Notes: generated from the sequence alone by a model not told the origin. A DNA stretch of 64,000 nt from Labrenzia sp. 011 (GCF_003075075.1 NZ_QCYM01000001.1:586668-650667); one strand, 5' to 3'. Numbered from the stretch's first letter, positions 1-8,753 are shown. Numbers and translations: made by a program.

Positions 1-1
1 G

Positions 2-682
2 CCCAGCCTCGCGCAGCTCAGCCGCGGTGACGTCGGCGCGGGTAACGTGACGCATGTCAGCACCTTGCCGAAACGCAAGCCAGGTGGCGGCGAACGTGTG
101 GTGACGACCGCTTCGATTTCCTCCCAGGTTCCCACGCCGCCCCGCCAGCCCGACATGCCGAGCCGTGTCGCCTCTGCACCGTCCGCATCGGCGGGAAAAC
201 CGGCGCTGCCTCAGCCGGCTCTGACGAAAGAAGCGGCCCCCAGCGCGCCGATCAAGACACCTGCCGTTGTGGCAAGCGTCCAGGAAGAAGTCGATGTTAC
301 GACGGAAACCTTCCGCTGGCCTGTGCGCGGGCGCATCATTTCCGATTTCGGTGCCAAGCCGGGTGGTGGAAAGAACGAAGGGGTGAACCTTGCCGTGCCG
401 GAGGGAACACCCGTGAAGGCCGCGGACAGCGGAACGGTTATCTATTCGGGCAACGAGCTGAAGGGCTACGGCAACCTGATCCTTGTCCGTCATGACGAAG
501 GCTGGGTGACCGCCTATGCGCACAACAGCGAATTGAAGGTCAAGCGCGGGGATACGGTTCGCCGGGGAGACGTGGTGGCGCTTGCAGGGGCCAGCGGTTC
601 GGTCAACCAGCCGCAGGTTCACTTCGAATTGCGCAAGGGCAACAAGCCGGTCGACCCGCTGAAGCACTTGCCGCAGCGCTGA
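2..682 (+). CDS. nlpD: NlpD-like LytM/M23 domain protein (5' truncated by window edge)
   Basis: The frame is open from base 2, so the true start lies outside the window. After a Pro/Ala-rich linker comes a C-terminal LytM (M23) fold covering roughly bases 320-680. It ends VDPLKHLPQR, very like the C-terminus of E. coli NlpD as I remember it. The positions that bind zinc in active M23 enzymes are altered: the H-x-G-x-D motif reads NEGVN, and the HxH motif reads QVH. That pattern is known from NlpD/EnvC, which activate periplasmic amidases for septum splitting and do not cut peptidoglycan themselves. It lies upstream of the sec genes as in many alphaproteobacteria. Family assignment is strong; amidase activation is inferred. 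Confidence 0.85.
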   Translation, partial: PSLAQLSRGDVGAGNVTHVSTLPKRKPGGGERVVTTASISSQVPTPPRQPDMPSRVASAPSASAGKPALPQPALTKEAAPSAPIKTPAVVASVQEEVDVTTETFRWPVRGRIISDFGAKPGGGKNEGVNLAVPEGTPVKAADSGTVIYSGNELKGYGNLILVRHDEGWVTAYAHNSELKVKRGDTVRRGDVVALAGASGSVNQPQVHFELRKGNKPVDPLKHLPQR

Positions 683-714
683 TCACAACAACCGCAGACA
701 TCTCGACAGGATTG

Positions 715-740
715 AAAACCCGGCCATGTGCCGGGTTTTT
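715..740 (+). terminator. Intrinsic terminator after nlpD
   Basis: AACCCGGC (717-724) pairs with GCCGGGTT (730-737) across a 5-nt loop and is followed by TTT. The 5' arm is preceded by A residues, so the stem could extend. It sits 33 bases after the nlpD stop. Confidence 0.85.
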
Positions 741-917
741 CGCGTCGTTCACATCCTCGGCCCGGTCTCGGGACGGAATTTCAAAACGGGAAACCGATCT
801 GGCGCCGTACCGGATGGTGACGAGCGGGAAGGGGCGTTGCCCTTCGGTGAAAAAGGCCGGTCACCTGCAGAGATTCGCGGCCCGTTTCACGATCGGTTCA
901 ATGGGCGTCCTTCCGGG

Positions 918-1790
918 TTACGGAAGTCTCTTGCCCAGGCGCCCGGCCAGATCCTGAATGAATTGATAGGCAACACGACCGGAGCGGCTGCCACGGGTGG
1001 TGGCCCATTCGAGCGCCTGCGCGCGCAGGTCTTCCGGGGAGATGTCCAGTTCGAAATGTCCCGCATAGCCGCGAACCATGTCGAGATAGTCTTCCTGGCT
1101 GCATTTGTGGAACCCGAGCCACAATCCGAACCGGTCGGAAAGCGAGACCTTTTCCTCGACCGCCTCGGCAGGGTTGATCGCGGTGGACCGTTCGTTCTCG
1201 ATCATGTCCCTCGGCAGAAGATGGCGACGGTTGGAGGTCGCATAAAAGATCACGTTCTCCGGGCGTCCTTCAATGCCGCCTTCCAGAACCGCCTTCAGGG
1301 ATTTGTAGGACGTGTCGTCATTGTCGAAGCTGAGATCGTCGCAAAATACGATGAAGCGGAAAGGCGCGGAGCGGATGACCGCCATGAGCCCGGGCAGGGA
1401 TTCAATGTCTTCCCTGTGAATCTCGATCAGTTTCAATCCTGTGGAAGCGTTTTCCTGATTGATGGCCGCATGGGCCGCCTTGACCAGCGACGATTTTCCC
1501 ATGCCGCGGGATCCCCAGAGAAGGGCATTGTTTGCGGGCAGTCCCTGTGCGAATCGTCTCGTGTTGTCGAGGAGCAGGTCTCTGACGCGCGATACCGCGC
1601 ACAATAAGGTGATATCGACCCGGTTCACCTTTTTGACCGCGTGAAGCTCCCCCGGTTCGGGGACCCAGACGAAGGCATCGGCCTGCGTCCAGTCCGGGTT
1701 TTGCGCGGCAGCCGGAACCGCGCGACCGATAAGTTCGATCAACGTTTCCAGTTTTGCGTTCAATGCGGAAAGGTCGTTCGGTGCACTCAT
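918..1790 (-). CDS. DUF815-family AAA-like ATPase
   Basis: A 290-residue P-loop ATPase. Walker A is GSRGMGKS at residues 93-100 and Walker B is IVFCDDL near 147-153. The layout (N-terminal helical region, then ATPase, ending in a helical tail) matches the DUF815 family, whose cellular role is not established. The start is MSAPNDL. A longer frame reaches 2009 but would run over the yajC promoter and encode a sequence unlike the family. It is convergent with nlpD across the 715-740 terminator and divergent from yajC. Confidence 0.85.
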   Translation of the reverse strand: MSAPNDLSALNAKLETLIELIGRAVPAAAQNPDWTQADAFVWVPEPGELHAVKKVNRVDITLLCAVSRVRDLLLDNTRRFAQGLPANNALLWGSRGMGKSSLVKAAHAAINQENASTGLKLIEIHREDIESLPGLMAVIRSAPFRFIVFCDDLSFDNDDTSYKSLKAVLEGGIEGRPENVIFYATSNRRHLLPRDMIENERSTAINPAEAVEEKVSLSDRFGLWLGFHKCSQEDYLDMVRGYAGHFELDISPEDLRAQALEWATTRGSRSGRVAYQFIQDLAGRLGKRLP

Positions 1791-2031
1791 TATTCTTGCA
1801 AGCCCCGTCAAAAAGGCCCATGTGAGGCCCAGAAGAAAGTCGCCGGAGGAGTAACACGGTCGGGGAAAGTCGAAAACGTCTGATATTCCCATACTGGTAC
1901 GCCGGAAACAGCTTGCAAAGCTTGAATTGGGGCGTGTCGCCGTTATAGTCCCGCCACCAGAATTAGAGCGTTGAGGCCCCGGATCCGCGAATTGGACCTG
2001 CGGTGGCAAGAACGCCCCTTAGGAGAGTTGA

Positions 2032-2364
2032 ATGTTTATCACACCAGCCTATGCACAGACCGGCGGAATTGCGGGTCCGGAATTCCTTATGTCGCTGCTT
2101 CCGTTCGTGGCCATTTTCGCGATCATGTATTTCCTGATCATCCGGCCGCAGCGTCAGCGCGTGAAGCAGCACCAGGAAATGGTCTCCAACGTGCGTCGTG
2201 GCGACACTGTCGTGACGTCGGGCGGTCTGATCGGCAAGGTTGCCAAGGTTGTCGACGACGGCGAACTCCAGGTGGAGATCGGCGAAGGCGTGAAGGTTCG
2301 TGTCGTGCGCTCCATGGTTCAGGAAGTCCGTTCCAAATCCGAGCCTGCGAAAGACAACGCGTAA
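2032..2364 (+). CDS. yajC: Preprotein translocase accessory subunit YajC
   Basis: A 110-residue protein with one membrane segment (about residues 19-38) followed by the YajC signature IIRPQRQRVKQH and a small cytoplasmic domain (GDTVVTSGGLIGKV). YajC associates with SecDF at the SecYEG channel. An AGGAGAG ribosome site lies 6 bases before the ATG. It is the first gene of the yajC-secD-secF run; a strong hairpin separates it from secD. Confidence 0.95.
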   Translation: MFITPAYAQTGGIAGPEFLMSLLPFVAIFAIMYFLIIRPQRQRVKQHQEMVSNVRRGDTVVTSGGLIGKVAKVVDDGELQVEIGEGVKVRVVRSMVQEVRSKSEPAKDNA

Positions 2365-2392
2365 GGCTTCAAGATCCGGATCTTATGAATTT

Positions 2393-2426
2393 GCCGGGCC
2401 GGTTCCCGACCGGCCTGGCTGCTTTT
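2393..2426 (+). terminator. Hairpin between yajC and secD (possible attenuator)
   Basis: GCCGGGCCGGT (2393-2403) pairs with ACCGGCCTGGC (2409-2419) with one G-T pair. TGCTTTT follows and runs directly into the secD ribosome site at 2426-2430. It has the form of a leaky terminator that would lower secDF expression relative to yajC. Function is inferred. Confidence 0.6.
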
Positions 2427-2437
2427 AAGGCTTGACC

Positions 2438-4048
2438 ATGCTCTATTTCGCTCGCTGGAAAATCGCACTGATCGCGCTTGTGGTTGCCGCCGGCATCCTC
2501 GCGACCCTGCCGAATTTCTTCTCCGCCAAACAACTGGAAAGCTGGCCCGATTTTCTGCCGAAAAGCCAGATGGTTCTGGGGCTCGATCTTCAGGGCGGTG
2601 CCTATCTGCTCTACGAAGTGGACCAGGAAGACTATATCCAGAAGCGCATGAAAGCGCTGGTCAGCGATATCCGCACGACGCTGCGCGAGGATCCGCGTAT
2701 CGGCTATACCGGTCTCGGGGTGCAGGGGGATACCGCGCAGGTGCGAATCCGGGACCTGACACGGCTTGAAGAGGCCGAAGAACGCCTTCAGCCGCTGGTC
2801 AATCCCCTGGTTTCCAATCTCTTCGGCGGCCAGCCGGTCAATGAATTCGAGATGAGTGCGACCGATGACGGTCTCGTGCGCTTCTCCTATACCGTACAGG
2901 GTCTTCAGGACCGGATGGCTGCCATCGTGCAGCAGTCCATCGAAGTCATCCGTCGACGTGTTGACGAAATCGGCACGACGGAGCCGAATATCCAGCGCCA
3001 GGGCACGGACCGGATTCTCGTCGAGGCACCGGGGGAAAGCGACCCCGAGCGACTGAAGGACCTGGTCGGCCAGACGGCTCAGCTCACGTTCCACATGGTT
3101 GATACGTCCATGTCCGGCGAACAGGCGATGCAGACCCGTCCGCCGGTGGGGACCGTGGTCATGATGTCTGTCGACGATCCGCCGTTTCCCTATCTTCTCG
3201 AGGAAACGCCGCTGCTGTCCGGTGAGGACCTCGTGGACGCGCAGGTCAGTTTCGATCAGCGTTCCAACGAACCGGTTGTGAACTTTCGCTTCAACCAGTC
3301 CGGTGCGCGGAAATTCGCACTGGTAACGCAGCAGAACGTGAACCGTCCCTTCGCCATCGTGCTCGACGACGAGGTTATCTCCGCACCGGTGATCCGCGAA
3401 CCGATCACCGGTGGCTCCGGTCAGATTTCCGGCAGTTTCACTGTCGAGGGCGCGAATGATCTGGCGGTTCTGCTGAGGGCGGGCGCTCTGCCTGCCAAGC
3501 TAACCGTGATCGAGGAAAGGTCCATCGGACCGGGTCTCGGTGCCGACTCGATCGAGGCGGGCAAGCTGGCCTCGATCATTGGCGGTGCGCTGGTGATCGT
3601 GTTCATGATACTCGCCTATGGCCGTTTCGGCATCATCGCCGATCTGGCGCTCATGGCGAACATCTTCCTGATCTTCGGCGCCCTGACATTCCTGCAGGCA
3701 ACGCTGACCTTGCCCGGCATCGCCGGTATCGTTCTGACCATCGGCATGGCCGTCGACGCCAATGTGCTGATTTTCGAACGTATCCGCGAAGAGGCAAGGG
3801 CGGGCAGATCGGCGGTATCCGCTATCGATGCCGGTTACAGCAGGGCACTCGGAACCATTCTGGATGCCAATATCACCACCCTGATAGCGGCGGTCATTCT
3901 GTTCCAGCTCGGTTCGGGGCCTGTCCGCGGCTTCGCCGTGACCCTGGCCATCGGGATCTTCACCACTGTCTTCTCAGCCTTCACGTTCAGCCGGTTGCTC
4001 GTGGCCCTTTGGGTTCGCCGTCGCCGTCCGTCCAAGTTGCCGATATGA
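2438..4048 (+). CDS. secD: Protein translocase subunit SecD
   Basis: 536 residues. TM1 is near residues 7-28. The family motif GLDLQGG is at about 48-54, followed by the periplasmic P1 domain, and the RND-type block of five membrane segments fills roughly the last 170 residues. SecD uses the proton gradient with SecF to complete export through SecYEG. An upstream TTG at 2432 is possible, but the ATG at 2438 sits 7 bases after a TAAGG ribosome site and gives the usual MLYFARWK start. secF follows after 16 bases. Confidence 0.96.
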   Translation: MLYFARWKIALIALVVAAGILATLPNFFSAKQLESWPDFLPKSQMVLGLDLQGGAYLLYEVDQEDYIQKRMKALVSDIRTTLREDPRIGYTGLGVQGDTAQVRIRDLTRLEEAEERLQPLVNPLVSNLFGGQPVNEFEMSATDDGLVRFSYTVQGLQDRMAAIVQQSIEVIRRRVDEIGTTEPNIQRQGTDRILVEAPGESDPERLKDLVGQTAQLTFHMVDTSMSGEQAMQTRPPVGTVVMMSVDDPPFPYLLEETPLLSGEDLVDAQVSFDQRSNEPVVNFRFNQSGARKFALVTQQNVNRPFAIVLDDEVISAPVIREPITGGSGQISGSFTVEGANDLAVLLRAGALPAKLTVIEERSIGPGLGADSIEAGKLASIIGGALVIVFMILAYGRFGIIADLALMANIFLIFGALTFLQATLTLPGIAGIVLTIGMAVDANVLIFERIREEARAGRSAVSAIDAGYSRALGTILDANITTLIAAVILFQLGSGPVRGFAVTLAIGIFTTVFSAFTFSRLLVALWVRRRRPSKLPI

Positions 4049-4064
4049 TCCGGGAGAATAACCA

Positions 4065-5015
4065 ATGTTGCTGAGACTTGTTCCGGACAATACCAACATC
4101 AGGTTCATGTGGCTGCGGAAGCTGAGCTTTCCGGTTTCCATCGTGCTGGTTCTGGCTTCGCTTGCCGGCTTCTTCCTGATCGGCCTGAACTACGGCATCG
4201 ACTTCAAGGGCGGCACGATCATCGAGATCAAGACCGACGGGCCGGCCGACATCGGCGCCATACGCTCGCAACTGTCGTCTCTGAACCTCGGTGATGTGCA
4301 GGTGCAGGAATTCGGCGGTTCGGACGACATCCTGATCCGCGTCGAGGAACAGCCGGGCGGCGAGCTTGCCCAGCAATCCGTCGTGTCCCGCGTTCGCACG
4401 ATCTTCGAGGGACAGAATGTCGATTTCCGCCGCGTTGAAGTGGTCGGGCCGCGCGTGTCCAGCGAACTGGCCCGGGCCGGAGCCATCGCGGTTGGTGCGT
4501 CCCTGCTGGCGATTCTTTTCTATATCTGGTTCCGCTTCGAATGGCAGTTCGCCGTTGGCGCCATCCTGACGACGGCGAACGACGTGGTCATAACGATCGG
4601 GCTGTTCGTTCTGCTGCATCTGGATTTTTCCCTCTCCAGCATCGCGGCAGTGCTGACGATTATTGGGTATTCGCTCAACGATACCGTGGTCATCTATGAC
4701 CGGATCCGGGAGAATCTGCGCAAATACAAGAAGCGTCCGCTCACCGAACTGCTCGACATGTCGATCAACGAAACCCTGTCGCGCACGACGATGACCTCGG
4801 TCACCACGCTACTGGCTCTGATCGCGCTTTACGTCTTCGGTGGCGAAGTGATCCGGTCCTTCACCCTGGCCATGATTTTCGGCATCGTGATCGGCACATA
4901 CTCGTCGATTTTCCTTGCCGCACCGTTCCTGATCCTCTTCAACCTCCGAGAGGATGCCATGACGCCCAAGGACGATGACGGGGACAAGAAAACAGACGCA
5001 GAGGCAACGGCCTGA
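4065..5015 (+). CDS. secF: Protein translocase subunit SecF
   Basis: 316 residues with the SecF hallmarks: TM1 at about 22-42, GIDFKGGT at 44-51, and five further membrane segments in the second half including the VVIYDRIREN loop. It is the partner of SecD in the proton-driven translocation motor. The C-terminal tail is acidic. A GGGAGAA ribosome site precedes the ATG. The next gene begins 11 bases after the stop, so these genes are probably co-transcribed. Confidence 0.96.
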   Translation: MLLRLVPDNTNIRFMWLRKLSFPVSIVLVLASLAGFFLIGLNYGIDFKGGTIIEIKTDGPADIGAIRSQLSSLNLGDVQVQEFGGSDDILIRVEEQPGGELAQQSVVSRVRTIFEGQNVDFRRVEVVGPRVSSELARAGAIAVGASLLAILFYIWFRFEWQFAVGAILTTANDVVITIGLFVLLHLDFSLSSIAAVLTIIGYSLNDTVVIYDRIRENLRKYKKRPLTELLDMSINETLSRTTMTSVTTLLALIALYVFGGEVIRSFTLAMIFGIVIGTYSSIFLAAPFLILFNLREDAMTPKDDDGDKKTDAEATA

Positions 5016-5026
5016 GGATAGGGGCA

Positions 5027-5404
5027 ATGGAAATCCGGAATGCGCATTTTCCGGGCCGGGCGCCGATCGATGCCTATGGCAACGGCGGCTTCCGGTTTGC
5101 CCAGATGTCCCACCTGGGATCGCTGTTGTGCGTCCCGAGCGGGATATACGGCTGGAACCTGACAGATCCGTCCGAGTTCACACTGGAAGCCTTTTCCAGG
5201 GTCTTCGAGGAGACCGACGACATTGAAGTGCTTCTCGTGGGGACCGGAAAGGAGCTGACACCTCTGCCGGCCGCGTTAAGGGACAAATGCCGTGAATTCG
5301 GAATATTGGCCGACCCGATGTCGACCGGGGCCGCCGTTCGCACATTCAATGTGCTTTTGTCCGAAAACCGGGCGGTGGCCACTGCGCTTCTGGCAGTGGA
5401 GTGA
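5027..5404 (+). CDS. Mth938-like (DUF498/NDUFAF3-type) protein
   Basis: 125 residues covering one complete Mth938-like domain: IDAYGNGGFRF near the N-terminus, then the core VLLVGTGKELTPLP around residues 68-81, and GILADPMSTGAAVRTFNVL. The human member, NDUFAF3, helps assemble mitochondrial complex I. The bacterial role is not established. Its position between secF and an NDUFAF6-type gene suggests a membrane-protein assembly job (inference). Confidence 0.85.
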   Translation: MEIRNAHFPGRAPIDAYGNGGFRFAQMSHLGSLLCVPSGIYGWNLTDPSEFTLEAFSRVFEETDDIEVLLVGTGKELTPLPAALRDKCREFGILADPMSTGAAVRTFNVLLSENRAVATALLAVE

Positions 5405-5432
5405 CCGCTGAGCAAGGGCCATATGAGGGCCT

Positions 5433-6284
5433 ATGACCACCGATTTTGAACATGCTGCCGATGTGGTGCGCCGATTCGACCGGGATCGTTACCTGAGTGC
5501 GCTGCTGGCGCCCGAGGCTCATCGCGACGCCCTTATGGCGCTATATGCCTTCAATGCCGAACTGGGCCGTATCCGGGAAATCGTCTCCGAGCCTCTTCCG
5601 GGCGAAGTTCGCCTGCAATGGTGGCGCGATCTTCTGGAAGGGACGGAACATGGGGCAGCCGCGGCCAATCCGGTCGCGAACGCTCTCTTGAGAACGATCG
5701 AAAGATACAATCTGCCGGCCAGGGCGCTCGTTGCAATGACCGAGGCAAGGATCTTCGATCTTTACAATGATCCCATGCCCGACCTCAACGACCTGGAAGG
5801 CTATACGGGAGAAACCGTGTCCGGGCTGTTTCAGCTTGGCTGCCTGGTCCTCAACGACGGCAAAGACGCGGGAACCGCGACAGCTGCCGGACATGCCGGA
5901 GTCGCCTACGGCCTGACCGGCCTGATGCGGGCCCTGCCATGGCATGCGGCGCGCAGGCAGATGTATCTGCCGGGAGATGTCTGCACCCGCCACAATCTCG
6001 ATCCGGAAACCGTCTTCCAAGGAAAAACCTCCCCGGAACTCGAAGCTGTCCTGGCGGAAATGCGCGGCCATGCCCGCCATCATCTCAAACGCGTCAGACA
6101 GGCCGCTTCCGACGTGCCCGCAAAGTGTCAGGCCGCCTTTCTTCCGCTCGTGCTGGCCGAGCCGTTCCTGAAAAAACTCGAAGTTGCCGGGTTCGACCCG
6201 CTTCAGCAGATTGCCGAAATCTCCCAGCTGCGCCGTCAGTGGATCCTGTGGCGCGCGTCCGGCAATGTTTTCGGCAGGGTCTGA
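5433..6284 (+). CDS. Squalene/phytoene synthase-fold protein, NDUFAF6-like
   Basis: 283 residues with the SQS/PSY fold signature (ALYAFNAELGRIREIVSEP; LQWWRDLLEG; GYTGETVSGLFQLG; MYLPGDV). Both aspartate-rich DxxxD motifs that bind prenyl diphosphate in true synthases are absent: the first site reads NAELGRIRE and the second LPWHAARRQMYLP. Loss of these residues is typical of the NDUFAF6 branch, whose human member is a complex I assembly factor. I do not expect isoprenoid synthase activity. It follows the NDUFAF3-type gene by 28 bases. Confidence 0.8.
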   Translation: MTTDFEHAADVVRRFDRDRYLSALLAPEAHRDALMALYAFNAELGRIREIVSEPLPGEVRLQWWRDLLEGTEHGAAAANPVANALLRTIERYNLPARALVAMTEARIFDLYNDPMPDLNDLEGYTGETVSGLFQLGCLVLNDGKDAGTATAAGHAGVAYGLTGLMRALPWHAARRQMYLPGDVCTRHNLDPETVFQGKTSPELEAVLAEMRGHARHHLKRVRQAASDVPAKCQAAFLPLVLAEPFLKKLEVAGFDPLQQIAEISQLRRQWILWRASGNVFGRV

Positions 6285-6299
6285 GACGACCCTGCCGAA
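6270..6299. terminator. Perfect 12-bp hairpin over the end of the SQS/PSY-like gene
   Basis: TTCGGCAGGGTC (6270-6281) pairs perfectly with GACCCTGCCGAA (6288-6299) around a 6-nt loop that contains the stop codon. It separates two convergent genes. There is no T run on either strand, so it may act as a roadblock or processing site more than as a classical terminator. Confidence 0.5.
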
Positions 6300-6349
6300 C
6301 ACGCGCACCGGTTTTCAGACAGGAAAGACCCGCCGGAGTGCTCGGGGTG

Positions 6350-7768
6350 CTATTCCGCCGCAGCCGGCCTGAACGCCAGCTCTGATCGCCAGGCGTCGAA
6401 ATCGGCCTTTGCCCTGCAGGTCAAGGCGAGTTTCTTCGCCCTGGTTTTGTCCTTGCCCTTCAGCCGCTTTCCGGCGTCGTCAGTCCTGGGAGCCTCAACA
6501 GGGGGAAACAGCCCGAAATTGACGTTCATCGGCTGGAAGGATCCCGGTTTCCCGGCCCCGTCCTGCCGAACGATATGACCTCCGGTGATATGCCCCAGCA
6601 GCGCGCCCATTGCCGTGGTGACAGGGGGAGGAAGGATCTCCCGTCCACGCGCTTCCGCGACTGCGAAGAGACCGGCCATGCATCCGACACTGCACGATTC
6701 CACGTAGCCTTCGCAGCCGGTGATCTGGCCGGCGAACCGCAGACGCGGATCGGCCTTCAGCCGCAGCGTCCCGTCGAGCACTTTCGGGGAATTCAGGAAG
6801 GTGTTTCTGTGCAGCCCCCCAAGACGTGCGAAACGGGCGTTTTCGAGCCCGGGTATCATCTTGAGGATCTCGGCTTGGGCGCCGTATTTCAGTTTGGTCT
6901 GGAAGCCGACAATATTGTAAAGCGTACCGAGGGCATTGTCCTGCCGCAGTTGCACCACCGCGTAGGGTTTGACCGTCGGATTATGGGCATTTGTCAGGCC
7001 CATTGGCTTCATCGGCCCGTGGCGCAGGGTCTCCCGACCGCGGGCTGCCATGATCTCGATCGGCAGGCAGCCGTCGAAATACGGCGTGTCAGCTTCCCAT
7101 TCCTTGAAATCCGCGGTGTCACCGGCAATCAGCGCATCGATGAAAGCGTCATACTGCTCCTTGTCCAGCGGACAATTGAGGTAGTCCTTGCCGGTGCCTC
7201 CCGGACCGACCTTGTCATAACGGGACTGGAACCAGGCCTTGCTCAGGTCAACCGAATCGAAATGTACGATCGGTGCGATCGCGTCGAAGAAAGCGAGCGC
7301 ATCTTCGCCACTCTTTTCCAGAATTGCCTTTGACAGGGCCGGTGACGTCAGCGGACCGGTCGCGATAATCACATTGGACCAGTCTTCGGGCGGCAACGTG
7401 TCAATTTCACCGCGCTCGATGGTGATTCCCGGATGTTCTTCGAGCGATTGCGTAACGGCATTGGAGAAGCCATCACGATCGACCGCCAGAGCACTGCCGG
7501 CCGGCACCTGATGCGCATCGGCGCAGGACATGATCAGAGAATCGAGCTGACGCAACTCGTGATGGATGAGGCCGACCGCATTCTGTTCCGAATCGTCGGA
7601 GCGAAAGGAATTCGAACAGACGAGTTCCGCGAGCCCGTCGGTCTGATGGGCCTCGGTTTTCCGGACCGGCCGCATTTCATGCAGCACCACCTCAAGTCCG
7701 GCTTGAGCGATCTGCCAGGCAGCCTCGGAACCGGCGAGGCCGCCGCCAATTACATGAATGGGTGTCAT
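6350..7768 (-). CDS. trmFO: Folate-dependent tRNA (uracil-54-C5)-methyltransferase TrmFO
   Basis: 472 residues starting [18 protein letters not shown], the FAD-binding Rossmann motif of the GidA/TrmFO superfamily. Later TrmFO-type blocks are visible: [25 protein letters not shown], and [20 protein letters not shown] near residue 345. It makes ribothymidine at position 54 of tRNA using methylene-THF and FADH2. Length is normal. It is convergent with the secDF operon. Confidence 0.95.
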   Translation of the reverse strand: MTPIHVIGGGLAGSEAAWQIAQAGLEVVLHEMRPVRKTEAHQTDGLAELVCSNSFRSDDSEQNAVGLIHHELRQLDSLIMSCADAHQVPAGSALAVDRDGFSNAVTQSLEEHPGITIERGEIDTLPPEDWSNVIIATGPLTSPALSKAILEKSGEDALAFFDAIAPIVHFDSVDLSKAWFQSRYDKVGPGGTGKDYLNCPLDKEQYDAFIDALIAGDTADFKEWEADTPYFDGCLPIEIMAARGRETLRHGPMKPMGLTNAHNPTVKPYAVVQLRQDNALGTLYNIVGFQTKLKYGAQAEILKMIPGLENARFARLGGLHRNTFLNSPKVLDGTLRLKADPRLRFAGQITGCEGYVESCSVGCMAGLFAVAEARGREILPPPVTTAMGALLGHITGGHIVRQDGAGKPGSFQPMNVNFGLFPPVEAPRTDDAGKRLKGKDKTRAKKLALTCRAKADFDAWRSELAFRPAAAE

Positions 7769-8117
7769 TGACCGTCCTTGGAAGCTTTTCCGGCGGTCCG
7801 TTTCAGCCCATGGCTGCCGGAACCGCGGACCCTTGTCCTGTGGCGTGTTGTGTTCAAACGAATTCCTGGATGTGGCAGGAGACCCGGAAACCCGAGTCTG
7901 CAGTTACCCTGCCGATCGGGCGGGAGCCACAGGGAACCCGATTTAACGCAAACATGCTCTGACGGACCTGATTACAGGCAATGAATGCGAGCCGCAACGA
8001 TTTCTCGGAATTGCGGGGAATGCGTCGGTACGGAGACATGCCGAGGTAAGGCCTTGCCGTACCCCGGGAGGATCATATGGCGCGCAGGTTCCGGTTGCCG
8101 GTCCGGGCAATAAAAAA
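7769..8117. other. Intergenic, no gene recognised
   Basis: About 350 bases between the trmFO start and the last hairpin of the DUF1127-A unit. Short open frames on both strands look like neither a known family nor coding DNA. It presumably holds the trmFO promoter; I see no clear consensus. Confidence 0.4.
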
Positions 8118-8118
8118 A

Positions 8119-8148
8119 CACCTGCCGGAGGGAGGATTCCGGCAGGTG
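8119..8148 (-). ncRNA. CcsR/cuckoo-type sRNA hairpin A2 and terminator
   Basis: Minus-strand RNA: CACCTGCCGGA, loop ATCCTCCC, TCCGGCAGGTG, then seven U (A run at 8112-8118). The loop carries UCCUCCC, an anti-Shine-Dalgarno-like sequence. It is the last structure after DUF1127-A and is both a CCUCC-loop hairpin and a strong intrinsic terminator. The family comparison is from memory of Rhodobacter CcsR RNAs. Confidence 0.7.
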
Positions 8149-8157
8149 CTCTTTAAA

Positions 8158-8178
8158 CTCCGCGCATAATACGCGGAG
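8158..8178. other. Spacer hairpin between A1 and A2
   Basis: CTCCGCG (8158-8164) and CGCGGAG (8172-8178) form a perfect 7-bp stem with an AT-rich loop. It lacks the CCUCC loop and may be a processing spacer in the DUF1127-A transcript. Confidence 0.4.
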
Positions 8179-8184
8179 ATATAC

Positions 8185-8218
8185 AGCCAGAAGGTTGGGA
8201 GGAGGAACCCTTCCGGCT
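8185..8218 (-). ncRNA. CcsR/cuckoo-type sRNA hairpin A1
   Basis: On the minus strand AGCCGGAAGGGTT pairs with AACCTTCTGGCT (one bulge, one G-U) and presents exactly CCTCCTCCC as the loop. It lies 11 bases after the DUF1127-A stop, so it should be co-transcribed with that gene and then released by processing, as described for the Rhodobacter CcsR RNAs. Confidence 0.75.
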
Positions 8219-8228
8219 ATCAGTTGAC

Positions 8229-8378
8229 TTATTTTGCGGACATGCGTGCGTAGCGAGCAATGTCGGTACGGGCAATGCCCAGGTCGTCCAGTTCACGGTT
8301 GGACAGACTGGAGAGCTCGTCATAGGTCTGACGGAAGCGCTTCCAGTTATTGAATTTGCGAACTACGGAATCGATCAT
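8229..8378 (-). CDS. DUF1127 small protein A
   Basis: 49 residues, MIDSVVRKFNNW to ARYARMSAK, with the DUF1127 core ELSSLSNRELDDLGIARTDI at about 21-40. It is Arg-rich. Members in Rhodobacter and Agrobacterium are stress-induced or affect sRNA levels and phosphate/carbon metabolism; at least one binds RNA. An AAAGG ribosome site lies 8 bases before the ATG. It is followed at once by two CCUCC-loop hairpins. A second member (DUF1127-B) lies 430 bases upstream on the same strand with the same architecture. Confidence 0.9.
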   Translation of the reverse strand: MIDSVVRKFNNWKRFRQTYDELSSLSNRELDDLGIARTDIARYARMSAK

Positions 8379-8452
8379 TGGTTAGGCCTTTCGCTATCTC
8401 ATGGCCACGGCACCGCGGATCGGCGTTTGGCCCATGCATCTCTTACGGTTTT

Positions 8453-8479
8453 GAAGATAGTGTTTTTGTGCACTGCAAG
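8453..8479 (-). promoter_or_regulatory. Possible RpoH-type promoter for DUF1127-A
   Basis: On the minus strand CTTG (8479-8476) and CTATCTTC (8460-8453) are separated by 15 bases, about 75 bases upstream of the start codon. This loosely resembles alphaproteobacterial heat-shock sigma promoters, which drive the homologous Rhodobacter unit. The match is weak. Confidence 0.25.
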
Positions 8480-8681
8480 GTAGATGCTAAAACGCGAAGC
8501 AGCTATGCATGAAACGCAGATTAACAACCGATTAATTACCTCGAAAAGAGGTAATTACCATGCGTAAATCGCATGGCGGGACGAAAGGTATCTCGCACAT
8601 GCGAAAGGGTGCCCGGTCCCTCATGGTCCGGTTGGTGACGTGCGGATGAAACGTTATAGAGAATGCAATGCAGAAAAACGA

Positions 8682-8715
8682 ACGCCCGCCAGCGGGAGGA
8701 GGTGCTGACGGGCGT
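8682..8715 (-). ncRNA. CcsR/cuckoo-type sRNA hairpin B3 and terminator
   Basis: Minus strand: ACGCCCGTCAGC, loop ACCTCCTCCC, GCTGGCGGGCGT (12-bp stem with one mismatch), then UCGUUUUUC. It is the last and most stable of the three hairpins after DUF1127-B and supplies the terminator. Confidence 0.75.
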
Positions 8716-8727
8716 CGTTTCGACGTG

Positions 8728-8753
8728 GCAGGGCTGGGAGGAGGATGCCCTGC
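8728..8753 (-). ncRNA. CcsR/cuckoo-type sRNA hairpin B2
   Basis: Minus strand GCAGGGC and GCCCTGC form a perfect 7-bp stem around the loop ATCCTCCTCCCA. The loop and closing GC pairs are identical to hairpin B1, so B1 and B2 look like a duplication. Confidence 0.75.

Noticed and set aside
5433..6284. Phytoene synthase for carotenoid synthesis
   Set aside because: Both aspartate-rich catalytic motifs are missing and no carotenoid gene is near; the NDUFAF6-type reading is better.
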